Assembly: GCA_003154425.1 (NCBI GenBank)
Contig: PMDK01000223.1
Span: 1-37,458 of the forward strand
DNA: 37,458 nt
DNA from: Ignavibacteriota bacterium
GTDB lineage: Bacteria > Bacteroidota > Ignavibacteria > UBA10030 > UBA6906
Reading direction: 5' to 3'
The notes under the pieces were generated by a model. That model did not search any database. It was not told where the DNA came from and saw only the letters and a list, made by a program, of their open reading frames with translations. This document shows, one piece after another, positions 15,661-23,634 of this stretch (positions within the stretch are counted from its first letter, which is position 1; each line of letters opens with the position of its first letter). The position numbers were made by a program, and so were the translations under genes.

Positions 15661-15855
15661 GCGGTCAATAGAGCCCACAGTCCGTTGACGTCGATGGCGT
15701 GGTGCTTCAGGTCGATTCCCGGAGGCGGCCATTCCGAGACTTGAATCTTGCAGGGTCCGTTGTTACCTTTGGCCATTGAAAGGGATTTCCCACGAACTCT
15801 ATCGCTTTTGGAGGGCGCGTGGGCACACGGGTTCTCAAATACTGGTGATTGACGC

Positions 15856-16659
15856 ATGAACAATATGGGAAAGGTCTTCAAACGGTACGCGCCTGCCGCA
15901 CTCTCAGAATCGCGTGAGGCCCTCGGCCAGGTCGGGGGTTCGGGGGATCTCGAAGCTGACATCGGGCTCTGTCCACTTCAAACTCTTGAGCCGGCCTTCA
16001 TGAAGTACCTCCCGCGTGAGGGGAAGATCCTGGAGGCCGGCGCGGGTCGTGGCCGCTGGGTGTTCTACCTCCGGCGACATGGGTTTGACGTCGTCGGGAT
16101 GGACATTGCGCGCACGGAAATCGCTGCTGCTAAAGCATTCGATCCCGATGTCCCGATCGAATACGGGGATGTACTCAAGACAGGGTATCCCGACCGGTCA
16201 TTCGAAGCCGTGATCTCGCTCGGCGTCATTGAGCATTTCGAGGACGGACCCCAGGCGGCCTTTGCGGAAGTCCGTCGCATCCTGAAAGCCGGAGGACTTT
16301 TTCTTGTCACTGTCCCGACCCAGAATTTCATGCGCGTCGCCCTCTTCAACCGAATCAAAAGCCTTCAGATCTCCTATCGCAGAATTAAGGGGGTCGAGAT
16401 GGAGTTTGAAGAATACAGGTATTCGCGCGGCCAGTTTGAAGCACTCCTGCGGGAGGCGGGGTTCCTGATCGTGGACAAAGCACCTGATGACTTCCGTCCA
16501 CCGATGAATATGGGGTTGTACGCCGATTCGCGATTTCTCCAGCATCCTGAGCGCCGGTGGGAGCTCAACACTGCAGGTAAAATCCTGAATGCCACGCTGA
16601 GCGCCCTCTCCCCCTGGCTTCATTGCTCGGGGACCCTCTGGGTTTGCCGGTCTCCCTAG
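15856..16659 (+). CDS. Class I SAM-dependent methyltransferase
   Basis: This is a small-molecule methyltransferase of the Methyltransf_11 type with 267 residues. The SAM site is LEAGAGRGRWVFYL (59-72), with the acidic VVGMDIA (79-85) after strand 2. SLGVIEHFED (121-130) and LKAGGLFLVTVPT close the core. The C-terminal 90 residues (YRRIKGVEMEFEEYRYS onward) resemble the cap of sugar or lipid methyltransferases in polysaccharide loci. The ATG has no Shine-Dalgarno sequence. The 190 bases upstream (15661-15855) show no convincing promoter. It is convergent with the polysaccharide operon ending in nadD, so it may belong functionally to that locus. The substrate is unknown. Confidence 0.82.
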   Translation: MNNMGKVFKRYAPAALSESREALGQVGGSGDLEADIGLCPLQTLEPAFMKYLPREGKILEAGAGRGRWVFYLRRHGFDVVGMDIARTEIAAAKAFDPDVPIEYGDVLKTGYPDRSFEAVISLGVIEHFEDGPQAAFAEVRRILKAGGLFLVTVPTQNFMRVALFNRIKSLQISYRRIKGVEMEFEEYRYSRGQFEALLREAGFLIVDKAPDDFRPPMNMGLYADSRFLQHPERRWELNTAGKILNATLSALSPWLHCSGTLWVCRSP

Positions 16660-16684
16660 CCCCGGAGTCCGGCAGGGAGGCCAT

Positions 16685-17269
16685 TCAGGGCTGACGATAG
16701 AGCCTGTGCCGGCCGATATACCGGGAGACGGAAGGAGGGACAAGGTAACTTATTGAAAGCCCCTTCCGCACCCTGCGGCGGATCTCGGTAGCGGAGATAT
16801 CGACGGAGGGGACCGGACACTGGATGACGTCCTTCGGCAGTGACGGGTCTTCCGCAGCGGCGGCAAAACCCGGCCGGTTCATGACGACAAGCTTCGCCAT
16901 CGTCACTATTTCGGCGGGATCCTTCCAGGAGCGGAACTCCCTCAGGTTGTCAGCGCCGATCAGCAGGAAGAATTCGTCCTTCGCGTTCTCCTCGCGCATC
17001 GCCCGCAGTGTGTCCACGGTATACGAAACCCCTCCCCTCTCAATCTCCATGTCTGAGACCCGGAAGAACCGGTTGGCTTTTACTCCTTCCCGGAGCATCG
17101 CAAGCCGGTGGAGTGCGGACGTGACGGCGGCATCGATTTTGTGTGGAGAGATCAGTGTCGGTATGAACACGACACGGTCAAGTCCGACGCTTTCGCGGAC
17201 GAACTCGGCGACGATGAGGTGTCCGTGATGCACCGGGTCAAATGTCCCGCCGAATATCCCCAGTTTCAT
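16685..17269 (-). CDS. nadD: Nicotinate-nucleotide adenylyltransferase
   Basis: It makes deamido-NAD from nicotinate mononucleotide and ATP, an essential step of NAD biosynthesis. The 194 residues contain GGTFDPVHHGH (7-17) with the (H/T)xGH nucleotidyltransferase motif at 14-17, the substrate loop GADNLREFRSW, and the C-terminal ISATEIRRR motif. The ATG overlaps the stop of the upstream glycosyltransferase by 4 bases, so this housekeeping gene is the last cistron of the polysaccharide operon. No terminator is evident between it and the convergent methyltransferase, 25 bases away. Confidence 0.95.
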   Translation of the reverse strand: MKLGIFGGTFDPVHHGHLIVAEFVRESVGLDRVVFIPTLISPHKIDAAVTSALHRLAMLREGVKANRFFRVSDMEIERGGVSYTVDTLRAMREENAKDEFFLLIGADNLREFRSWKDPAEIVTMAKLVVMNRPGFAAAAEDPSLPKDVIQCPVPSVDISATEIRRRVRKGLSISYLVPPSVSRYIGRHRLYRQP

Positions 17270-18357
17270 GCGAGCGACCTGTAGAGATTCAACGTACGTT
17301 CAGCGCACCGGTTCCATGTGAAGAGCTTCGCCCTCCTGAGCCCCTTCTCACGCAGGGAATCCCTGAGGGAGGAATCATCGAGGACCGATACCATTGCAGC
17401 GGCCAGGTCTCCCTGGGCCGTCGGATCAAGGAGGATCCCGGCATCCCCAATGACTTCCGGTATCGACGCAGCGTTCGAGGCGATCACGGGTGTGCCGCAC
17501 GCCATGGCTTCGAGCACAGGGAATCCGAAGCCCTCGTACAGCGACGGCATCACGAGCGCCGAGGCGGCACGGTACGCGGCGATCAGGTCCGGCTCGGCGA
17601 GCCACCCGAGGCTTCGTACCCGGTCGCCCACGCCCGCGCTGATGCAAAGGGAATGGAGCGGCGCATTTTCCTCGAGCCTCTCCCCCACGCACACGACCTG
17701 CACGTGCGTCCGACCCCGGAGCGCGGAAATTGATCTGATGAGGGCGGAGACGTTTTTGTGCGGCTTGAGACTCCCGACGTAGAGAAGAAACCTCCCGTTG
17801 ATATTGTGTTTCCTCCTGAAGTCATCGGCAGACGCGTTGTCAAGAGACGGGGCGAAGTCCCCCGATACGCCGAGCGGGATGACATGGACCTTCCCCGGAG
17901 GACATGGAATGTACCGGAGGAGTTCCTTCCCTGCAAACGCTGAATCCACGATGACTGCGTCCGCCGCCCTGCATGCGTGTCCGATCATTACCCTGGCGTA
18001 TGCGCGCTGGACCGGCGAGAAATACTCGGGAAACCGGAGGTGGATCACATCGTGAATCGTGACCACACGCCGCATTGACAGCCCGAACGGGAGTGTGTAG
18101 TGGGGCGCGTGGAACAATGAGATTCCGGCCCGGTTCGCCTGGAATGACACCGAAATGAGTTCTCCAAGGGAATATTTCCCCGACAAATTGACGATCGTCT
18201 TCCCCCGGTGCGTGCGCCTGATGATTTCCGCGTCCTGCGGCGCTGCAAAGTACGTAAACCGGTCCTGTTCCTGGCGGTCAAAACAGGAGGCGAGATTCCG
18301 GATATACGTCCCGATCCCGAAGTCGAAATACTTCCTGGCGTCAATGCCGATGTTCAT
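17266..18357 (-). CDS. Glycosyltransferase family 4 (GT-B fold)
   Basis: It transfers a sugar from a nucleotide-sugar to the growing lipid-linked repeat unit at the cytosolic membrane face. Its 363 residues have an N-terminal Rossmann lobe ([17 protein letters not shown], 6-22). The donor-binding lobe begins near [12 protein letters not shown], and the GT4 signature [22 protein letters not shown] holds the EX7E-type glutamates. The family branch is that of mannosyl-, rhamnosyl- or glucosyltransferases; donor and acceptor are unknown. The start overlaps the preceding glycosyltransferase by 17 bases, and the end overlaps nadD by 4. Confidence 0.92.
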   Translation of the reverse strand: MNIGIDARKYFDFGIGTYIRNLASCFDRQEQDRFTYFAAPQDAEIIRRTHRGKTIVNLSGKYSLGELISVSFQANRAGISLFHAPHYTLPFGLSMRRVVTIHDVIHLRFPEYFSPVQRAYARVMIGHACRAADAVIVDSAFAGKELLRYIPCPPGKVHVIPLGVSGDFAPSLDNASADDFRRKHNINGRFLLYVGSLKPHKNVSALIRSISALRGRTHVQVVCVGERLEENAPLHSLCISAGVGDRVRSLGWLAEPDLIAAYRAASALVMPSLYEGFGFPVLEAMACGTPVIASNAASIPEVIGDAGILLDPTAQGDLAAAMVSVLDDSSLRDSLREKGLRRAKLFTWNRCAERTLNLYRSLA

Positions 18358-19198
18358 CTGAAGACCGGAAGAGTGTCGGGAAGACGGAGGAAGCGACCGA
18401 CCGCTGATCGCGGGTACCCAGGAGACGGCGGAACAGAAACGAAGCGGCCAGATAGGCTCTGAGGAGAACGTTGTCGATCATCGAATCATGCTGTGAATAG
18501 TACAGAAGCTGCGACCGGCGATACTCCTTCTGGACCGAGGGAGATAGCCCTCCGGGCTGGCTCCCTCCCCCGAGGTGAACCACGCCGACAGCGGGGAGGT
18601 AGTGAATCTCATGGCCCGCATCGTGAATGCGCGCGCAGAGGTCGGCATCCTCGAAGTACATGAAGTATCGCTCGTCAAAACCCCCGGCATCATTGAAGAC
18701 GGTCCGCCGGACCGCGAGAGCCGCCCCGGACACCCAGTCCCGGCGGGCTGTGCCCTGGCTCCCGTACAATTCCTGCCTCCGGCTCATGCGCCACTCAGAC
18801 CAGACCGTGGGGAATTTCCCGGTCGAATACTGCACCGTTCCGTCCTCATTAAGAAGTTTCAGGCCTGCCGCGCCGCAGGAAGGATTTCCTTCGAAATATG
18901 ACTCGATCTGAGGAAGAATTTCCGTCTGTACAAGTGTATCGTTGTTAAGAAACAGGAGAAGATCGCCGTGGGATCCCCGGGCACCCGCGTTATTCGCTGC
19001 GCCGAACCCCGCGTTCACCGGGTTGAATATCACTTTGCAACCGGTCAGTTGTTCCGTGGCCGCACGGGCGTCGGCGTCAGAGGATCCGTTGTCAACGACC
19101 GTAATGTCGAGCTCGCCCCGGTGGTGCAGCCGGAGGGATTCGACCGCCCGCGCCGTCAGGTCGGGATAGTTGTACTGGACGATGACAATAGAGATCAT
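18341..19198 (-). CDS. Glycosyltransferase family 2, WbbL/rhamnosyltransferase-like
   Basis: This is a GT-A fold sugar transferase for polysaccharide assembly. Its 285 residues start MISIVIVQYNYPD at ATG 19198, which forms an ATGA overlap with the upstream gene; the long frame extending to 19477 lies inside that gene and is not real. VVDNGSSD and FLNNDT carry the nucleotide- and metal-binding acidic residues. GGFDERYFMYFEDADLCAR is the conserved acceptor-side motif of the rhamnosyltransferase branch. The C-terminus has a short amphipathic region that may touch the membrane. The sugar specificity is not determinable. Confidence 0.9.
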   Translation of the reverse strand: MISIVIVQYNYPDLTARAVESLRLHHRGELDITVVDNGSSDADARAATEQLTGCKVIFNPVNAGFGAANNAGARGSHGDLLLFLNNDTLVQTEILPQIESYFEGNPSCGAAGLKLLNEDGTVQYSTGKFPTVWSEWRMSRRQELYGSQGTARRDWVSGAALAVRRTVFNDAGGFDERYFMYFEDADLCARIHDAGHEIHYLPAVGVVHLGGGSQPGGLSPSVQKEYRRSQLLYYSQHDSMIDNVLLRAYLAASFLFRRLLGTRDQRSVASSVFPTLFRSSDEHRH

Positions 19199-20232
19199 CG
19201 CGTCCCCGGCGGCGTATCCTCGAGCGTGCGAATACCCGTCAGGCGGAAATACAGATGCGCACATGCGTTGACGGCTTTGCCCGGCACCGACTCCCCGTTG
19301 GTAAGGTCCGATGTCATCCATGTGGTGACCTCGATCTCCGCCACGCTGCTCGCTGCACGGAGCGTCCGGCGTTTCCCGGCAATCCTCACCGGGTGTACGA
19401 GCAGCCATAGGTAGGCGCGGAGAAGGCCCGAAAACGAGTACCGGCGGATAAGGAGCGACGCCGCGAGTTTCGAACAAACGTTCGCGGCGAACAGGGGGAG
19501 GAGCTTCAGGAGCGTCGGCGTGCTGAAGAAGAGGAGCATGTTCAGGAGCCGGTTCCGTTCCTGGTACATGGTCATGAGCGACGCCTGTTGTCTGCGGGTC
19601 GTGTCGCTCCCGAGATGTCGTACCCGGGACGCGGGAGATTGCACGACACCACGGCCGAGAAACCGGGCGCGCAGGCTCAGGTACACGTCCTCAAGGTACA
19701 GGAAGTACTCATCATCGAAGGGCGCTCCCAGGAGGTCACGCTTGTAGATGAGCGATGCTCCGCCTGCGAAGAACGTGTTTTCTGGCCGGTGGAATTTCCT
19801 CATGATGTTATGTCCGAGGAAATTGAGCGAGCCATTCATCTGATAATACTTCTCAGGGATCCCTTCCGTCCGTATCAGCGAACCGGCGATGGCCACGGAG
19901 GGGGGTGCCACAGCTTCGACAAGGGCACGCAGCCAGCCGTCCGCGACGATGGTGTCGTTGTTCAGCAGGACGATCAGGTCTCCTTTTGCATGCCTTACCC
20001 CCTCGTTGTTGCCGCCTGCGAACCCGAGGTTCCGGGGCGCCCGGACGAGCGTGACGGCCGGGAAATTCGTTTCAACGTATCCGGCGCTTTCGTCGGTAGA
20101 GGCGTTGTCCACGACGATGACCTCAAAACGGTCATACGCCTGCGCTAGCACAGCGGTGAGACAGTCGCGGAGAAGGTGCCTTCCGTTGTAATTGACGATG
20201 ATCACCGAACAGAACGCGAGCGGGACATTCAT
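19195..20232 (-). CDS. Glycosyltransferase family 2, WbbL/rhamnosyltransferase-like
   Basis: This is a second GT-A transferase of the same branch with 345 residues. It carries VIIVNYNGRHLL near the N-terminus, VVDNASTDES, RNLGFAGGNNEG and LLNNDT, plus FDDEYFLYLEDVYLSLRA in place of the usual GGFDExFF...EDxD motif. The Val-Tyr-Leu after ED is a departure from the common EDVDL(C/S)xR form. C-terminal hydrophobic stretches (about 235-275) suggest membrane association. It begins 30 bases after the RmlB-like gene and overlaps the next transferase by 4 bases. Donor is unknown; the locally made deoxysugar is a candidate. Confidence 0.9.
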   Translation of the reverse strand: MNVPLAFCSVIIVNYNGRHLLRDCLTAVLAQAYDRFEVIVVDNASTDESAGYVETNFPAVTLVRAPRNLGFAGGNNEGVRHAKGDLIVLLNNDTIVADGWLRALVEAVAPPSVAIAGSLIRTEGIPEKYYQMNGSLNFLGHNIMRKFHRPENTFFAGGASLIYKRDLLGAPFDDEYFLYLEDVYLSLRARFLGRGVVQSPASRVRHLGSDTTRRQQASLMTMYQERNRLLNMLLFFSTPTLLKLLPLFAANVCSKLAASLLIRRYSFSGLLRAYLWLLVHPVRIAGKRRTLRAASSVAEIEVTTWMTSDLTNGESVPGKAVNACAHLYFRLTGIRTLEDTPPGTR

Positions 20233-20262
20233 GGGAGAGACGGCCGGCCTCCGGCAGGGAGT

Positions 20263-21207
20263 TCACCACGTAAACTTGTCTTTGTAGAACTCAACAATCC
20301 GGGTCAGCTCTTGGTCGAAATTCCGAGTGTTCGTCCAGCCGAGGTTCCTCAAACGGGAATCATCCAGCGAATAGCGTATGTCTTCGCCCATGCGGACGTA
20401 GTTGAACTGGGCGTGCTCCTCGAGAGGGACATCCCTTCCGAAATAGCAGCGGAGCACCTTGGCGACCACGTCTTTGTTCTGCGCCTCGTAGTTGCCGGAA
20501 ATATTGTAGATGGAATTCCGTTCACCGTGCTCGACGATATGCAGTATCGCCGACGCGGTGTCATCGGCGTGCAGCCAGTTCCGCACGAATGACCCGTCGC
20601 CGTGAAGAGGTATCTTCTTTCCCAGCGACAGGTACTTGACAGATTTCGGGATCAACTTTTCGGGATATTGATCGATGCCGTAGTTGTTCGTCGGCCTGAC
20701 GATAACGAACGGTACGCCGTGCGTTCTGTGCCAGCCGAGGATGAGCATATCGGCAGCGGCCTTGCTCGCGGAATACGGGTTGCTCGGCCGGAGAGGGTCG
20801 GTTTCCCTGTGGTTGCCGGCGGTCAGGTCGCCGTACACTTCGTCCGTGCTCAGCTGGACGAGCATGGGCATTTCATAGTTGCGCTTTGCGCGGACCAGCT
20901 CCAGGAGGTTCTCCACTCCCATGATGTTCGTGTGGAGAAACCGCTTGCTGTCGACGATGCTGTTGTCGACGTGCGTTTCGGCGGCAAAATTGAAGACGAT
21001 GTCCACTTCATACAGATGGTCCATGGTCGCGATGTCGGCCTCGAGGAACCTGAAGGACTTCGAACGCTGGAATTCTTCCAGATGCTCTGCGCGTGCGGCG
21101 TACGTCTTCTTGTCAACCCCCCATACCCTCCAGCCCCGTCCGAGGCAGGCACGCGTGAAATGAGAACCCATGAATCCGAGGCAACCGGTGACGGCGACGA
21201 CTTTCAT
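20263..21207 (-). CDS. rmlB: dTDP-glucose 4,6-dehydratase-like NAD-dependent SDR
   Basis: It probably converts dTDP-glucose to the 4-keto-6-deoxy sugar, the branching step to deoxysugars. The 314 residues have NAD-binding GCLGFMG (8-14), FAAETHVDNSI (75-84), the dehydratase triad Thr121-Asp122-Glu123 in STDEVYG, and catalytic Tyr145/Lys149 in YSASK. RPTNNYG and DGSFVRNWLHADD are RmlB signatures. The ATG at 21207 overlaps the stop of the fused reductase/methyltransferase by 4 bases and has AGGAG upstream. GDP- or CDP-sugar dehydratases share much of this, but TDE and the RPTNNYG context favour the dTDP family. No rmlA lies nearby. Confidence 0.85.
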   Translation of the reverse strand: MKVVAVTGCLGFMGSHFTRACLGRGWRVWGVDKKTYAARAEHLEEFQRSKSFRFLEADIATMDHLYEVDIVFNFAAETHVDNSIVDSKRFLHTNIMGVENLLELVRAKRNYEMPMLVQLSTDEVYGDLTAGNHRETDPLRPSNPYSASKAAADMLILGWHRTHGVPFVIVRPTNNYGIDQYPEKLIPKSVKYLSLGKKIPLHGDGSFVRNWLHADDTASAILHIVEHGERNSIYNISGNYEAQNKDVVAKVLRCYFGRDVPLEEHAQFNYVRMGEDIRYSLDDSRLRNLGWTNTRNFDQELTRIVEFYKDKFTW

Positions 21208-23189
21208 GTGCGGGGTGCTCCTGCTGAGGTGTCGGAGATCGTGATTGGAACGGGAACGGGGAGTATGTAGCCGCCGGCATAGTGCGCCGCCCGGCAGCGG
21301 GCAATGATCTCTTTCTGAAAATTCCACGCGAGGAGGAGCAGGTAATCAACTCTGGCCCCGCCCAGCTCCTTGATCCCCGCGATGCGCATGTGCGCCCCGG
21401 GTGTATAATAGTCCCATTTTTTCGGATTGTCGTCGATGGCGACCGGAACATCGCGGTCGCTGATCTCGAAGAAGTTCACGAGAGTATTCCCCTTGGCGCT
21501 CGCGCCGTAGGCCCAGATGACCTTCCCCGCTGCAACTTCCCGGTCGATCAGCTCCCGGAGCTGACGCTTGTTGAGAAGGACGCGGTCCGCGAAGGCTCGG
21601 TACGGCCCGGCGGCAGTGATGCCGAACGCGGCCTCGCGGCCGAGGTATTCCTCCACCCTGGGCGTGCGTTCGTGTTCCCCCTTCCTGCACACATACGTCC
21701 TGATCGTTCCGCCGTGCAGGTCCTGGAAGTACTCCACATCGAAGACATCCATCTCATGCATGCCCATCAGGGTCACCAGCGGGGTGATCCCGATGTACGA
21801 GAGATGTTCGTGATAGGCCGTATCGAACTCGTTCTTTCCGATGAAGTCGAGGACGTAGGGGCATTCAATGACAAACACTCCCCGGCGCGCCATGCAGAAG
21901 GCCACCCCCTCGACGAAACTGTGCACATCATCCACATGTGCGAAGACGTTTGTCGCCGTGATCACCACGGGATTGCCGAAGCGCCCGCCGATGTCCTTCG
22001 CGAGGGACGGGGACCAGTAAGCGTTCAGTGTCCGGATGCCCGCCGCGTTGGCTTCCGCAGCGAGGTTTTCCGCGGGGTCGATGCCGACCACGCGCATGCC
22101 GATGTCCTGGAATTTCGAAAGCAGGCACCCGTCGTTGCTGGCGATATCCATCACCAGGTCTCCCGGTTTCGCACCCGCGACACGGGAGGAAGTCAGCGCG
22201 AGCTCTTCGCAGTGCTTCCGGAATGTCGCCGTTGTGGAGCTGACGTACAGATAGTTTTTGAACATCAGGTCCGGATGAACGACTCTGGTCAATTGAGACA
22301 GCCCGCAGGTGGTGCACACCTGAAGCTCCAGCTCCTCTCTGAATTCGGGGGAGGAAAGGTCCGCGGGTTTGACGTACGAGTTCGCCAGGGGCGTCGAACC
22401 GAGGTCGAGGTACCGCAGGAGCGTTCCCGACCCGCATATCCTGCACGCAGATTGTATTTTCGAAGGGGTCGTGGCGTCGGTCATCAGGTTGTTGAACCGG
22501 GTTGTGTTCATCGATGAATCGTGCGGCAGGGCGTAGGGGATCGCGATGTCCCTTCGCCGAACGGGCCGCACGTCTGGATTGAATTCACTCTTGACGATTT
22601 CAAATATCGAGCGGGGTCCCGGCCGGCCGACGTTGATGACGCCGGCGACGTCATCCATGAGCGCCAGGCGGTAGATGGCTTCCGCCGCTTCCTCAATGGG
22701 CATACGGGACGAATACTGGTCGGTGCACCCCTGTGCAAAGCTCAGTGCCCGGTAAAATGATGTGCGCACGATGAGGCTGTTCGCGAGCAAACGGACGGAG
22801 CATTCGCCGCCGAGCTTCGACGTCGCATACCGGTTCACGGGCAGGACCGGCGACTCCTCCGAGTATCCCCCCCTCTCTCCCGGGTAAACGTAATCAGAGG
22901 ATATGTACACCAGCCGGGCGTTGTGCCTCCTGCACCAGAGCGCGACGTTTGCCGTCCCGATGATATTGGACAGCAGGTAACCTTCGTCGGCGTCCTCGTT
23001 GAATCTGTTGGTGACCGCTCCGGCATGGATGACGACAGACACCCCCTTCGTTGCGCAGTACGATTCGATTGAATCGTACGAAGAGAAATCCATCTCCTTC
23101 CTGGACGGCGCCAGGATGTTACCGTCTCTCTTCAGGATCTCCCCTGCCAGCTCCCCTGTTCCGCCGGTGACAAGTATCCTATTTTGCAC
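21204..23189 (-). CDS. Fused RmlD-like sugar reductase and TylC3/TcaB9-type sugar C-methyltransferase
   Basis: It is one uninterrupted frame of 661 residues (numbered from GTG 23189). Residues 1-235 are a short SDR like dTDP-4-dehydrorhamnose reductase: RILVTGGTGELAG (4-16), ISSDYVYPG, Tyr121/Lys125 in YATSK, and VGRPGPRS. Residues about 236-661 are a complete sugar C-methyltransferase. It has a zinc site formed by CRIC (249-252) and a later CTTC, then the DLGSTPLANSY start typical of the family. SAM binding is in DIASNDGCLL, the TATNVFAHVDD core follows, YHEHLSYI carries the catalytic His/Glu pair, and the C-terminal Rossmann lobe contains GASAKGNT. A TTG at 23204 is an alternative start; GTG gives a natural N-terminus with an 11-base overlap of the cupin gene. 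An internal ATG (22484) lacks a ribosome site. Confidence 0.85.
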   Translation of the reverse strand: MQNRILVTGGTGELAGEILKRDGNILAPSRKEMDFSSYDSIESYCATKGVSVVIHAGAVTNRFNEDADEGYLLSNIIGTANVALWCRRHNARLVYISSDYVYPGERGGYSEESPVLPVNRYATSKLGGECSVRLLANSLIVRTSFYRALSFAQGCTDQYSSRMPIEEAAEAIYRLALMDDVAGVINVGRPGPRSIFEIVKSEFNPDVRPVRRRDIAIPYALPHDSSMNTTRFNNLMTDATTPSKIQSACRICGSGTLLRYLDLGSTPLANSYVKPADLSSPEFREELELQVCTTCGLSQLTRVVHPDLMFKNYLYVSSTTATFRKHCEELALTSSRVAGAKPGDLVMDIASNDGCLLSKFQDIGMRVVGIDPAENLAAEANAAGIRTLNAYWSPSLAKDIGGRFGNPVVITATNVFAHVDDVHSFVEGVAFCMARRGVFVIECPYVLDFIGKNEFDTAYHEHLSYIGITPLVTLMGMHEMDVFDVEYFQDLHGGTIRTYVCRKGEHERTPRVEEYLGREAAFGITAAGPYRAFADRVLLNKRQLRELIDREVAAGKVIWAYGASAKGNTLVNFFEISDRDVPVAIDDNPKKWDYYTPGAHMRIAGIKELGGARVDYLLLLAWNFQKEIIARCRAAHYAGGYILPVPVPITISDTSAGAPRT

Positions 23190-23610
23190 TGCGCATCCAG
23201 TCAAACCCCATGGCCTCGACGGTCTTTCGTTCCTCGTCGTCCGGGTTGTATTTTCCCGTAAGCCAGTAGAGGACGACGGCCGGCTCGTTGGTGAAATTGT
23301 AATATCCGTGCCAGATCCCGCGTGGTATGAAAAGCGCGCCGTCCTTCGTGCTCCGTTCCGAGGAGTAGACCCACTCCACGGTTCCTTTCTCGTGGGCCGG
23401 GGCGTCGCAGAAACCGAATTTGAGCGCGCCTTTCACGCAGATCTGATAGTCATCCTGAAACTGGTGCCGGTGCCACGCCGACAGCGCTCCCGGATAGACG
23501 ATCGTCGCATTGACGTCACCTTTCTCGACGGGGAAGATGTCGTTGTATCGTATTCCACGGTCGTCCTCGTGAAACCGGAGTGCGTGGCGCCGTATGAGTG
23601 AGCCTGCCAT
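23179..23610 (-). CDS. RmlC-like cupin (dTDP-4-keto-sugar 3,5-epimerase family)
   Basis: This is a probable sugar-nucleotide epimerase or isomerase acting on the 4-keto-6-deoxy intermediate. It has 143 residues in a cupin barrel. SAWHRHQFQDDYQICVKG (44-61) holds the His residues facing the active site, and FIPRGIWHGYYN (94-105) matches the IPxGxxHGF motif of RmlC. YWLTGKYNPDDEE is the matching end. It is about 40 residues shorter than typical RmlC, so a 3-epimerase or 3,4-ketoisomerase (FdtA-like) is possible. AGGGAGGA precedes ATG 23610 at eight bases. The 3' end overlaps the start of the fusion gene, a sign of one pathway. Confidence 0.75.
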   Translation of the reverse strand: MAGSLIRRHALRFHEDDRGIRYNDIFPVEKGDVNATIVYPGALSAWHRHQFQDDYQICVKGALKFGFCDAPAHEKGTVEWVYSSERSTKDGALFIPRGIWHGYYNFTNEPAVVLYWLTGKYNPDDEERKTVEAMGFDWMRSAK

Positions 23611-23634
23611 AAAGGCGGTCCTCCCTGGGTTGTG

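Noticed and set aside
18341-19477. 378-codon form of the second glycosyltransferase
   Set aside because: The extra N-terminal part lies inside the upstream transferase and is not GT-like; ATG 19198 forms the usual ATGA junction.
22482-22484. Internal ATG as the start of a separate C-methyltransferase gene
   Set aside because: The frame is continuous through the junction and no Shine-Dalgarno sequence precedes this ATG; separate translation cannot be excluded but is not supported.
21282-22517. Forward frame of 411 codons opposite the fusion gene
   Set aside because: The opposite strand encodes clear methyltransferase motifs; this frame has no family features.
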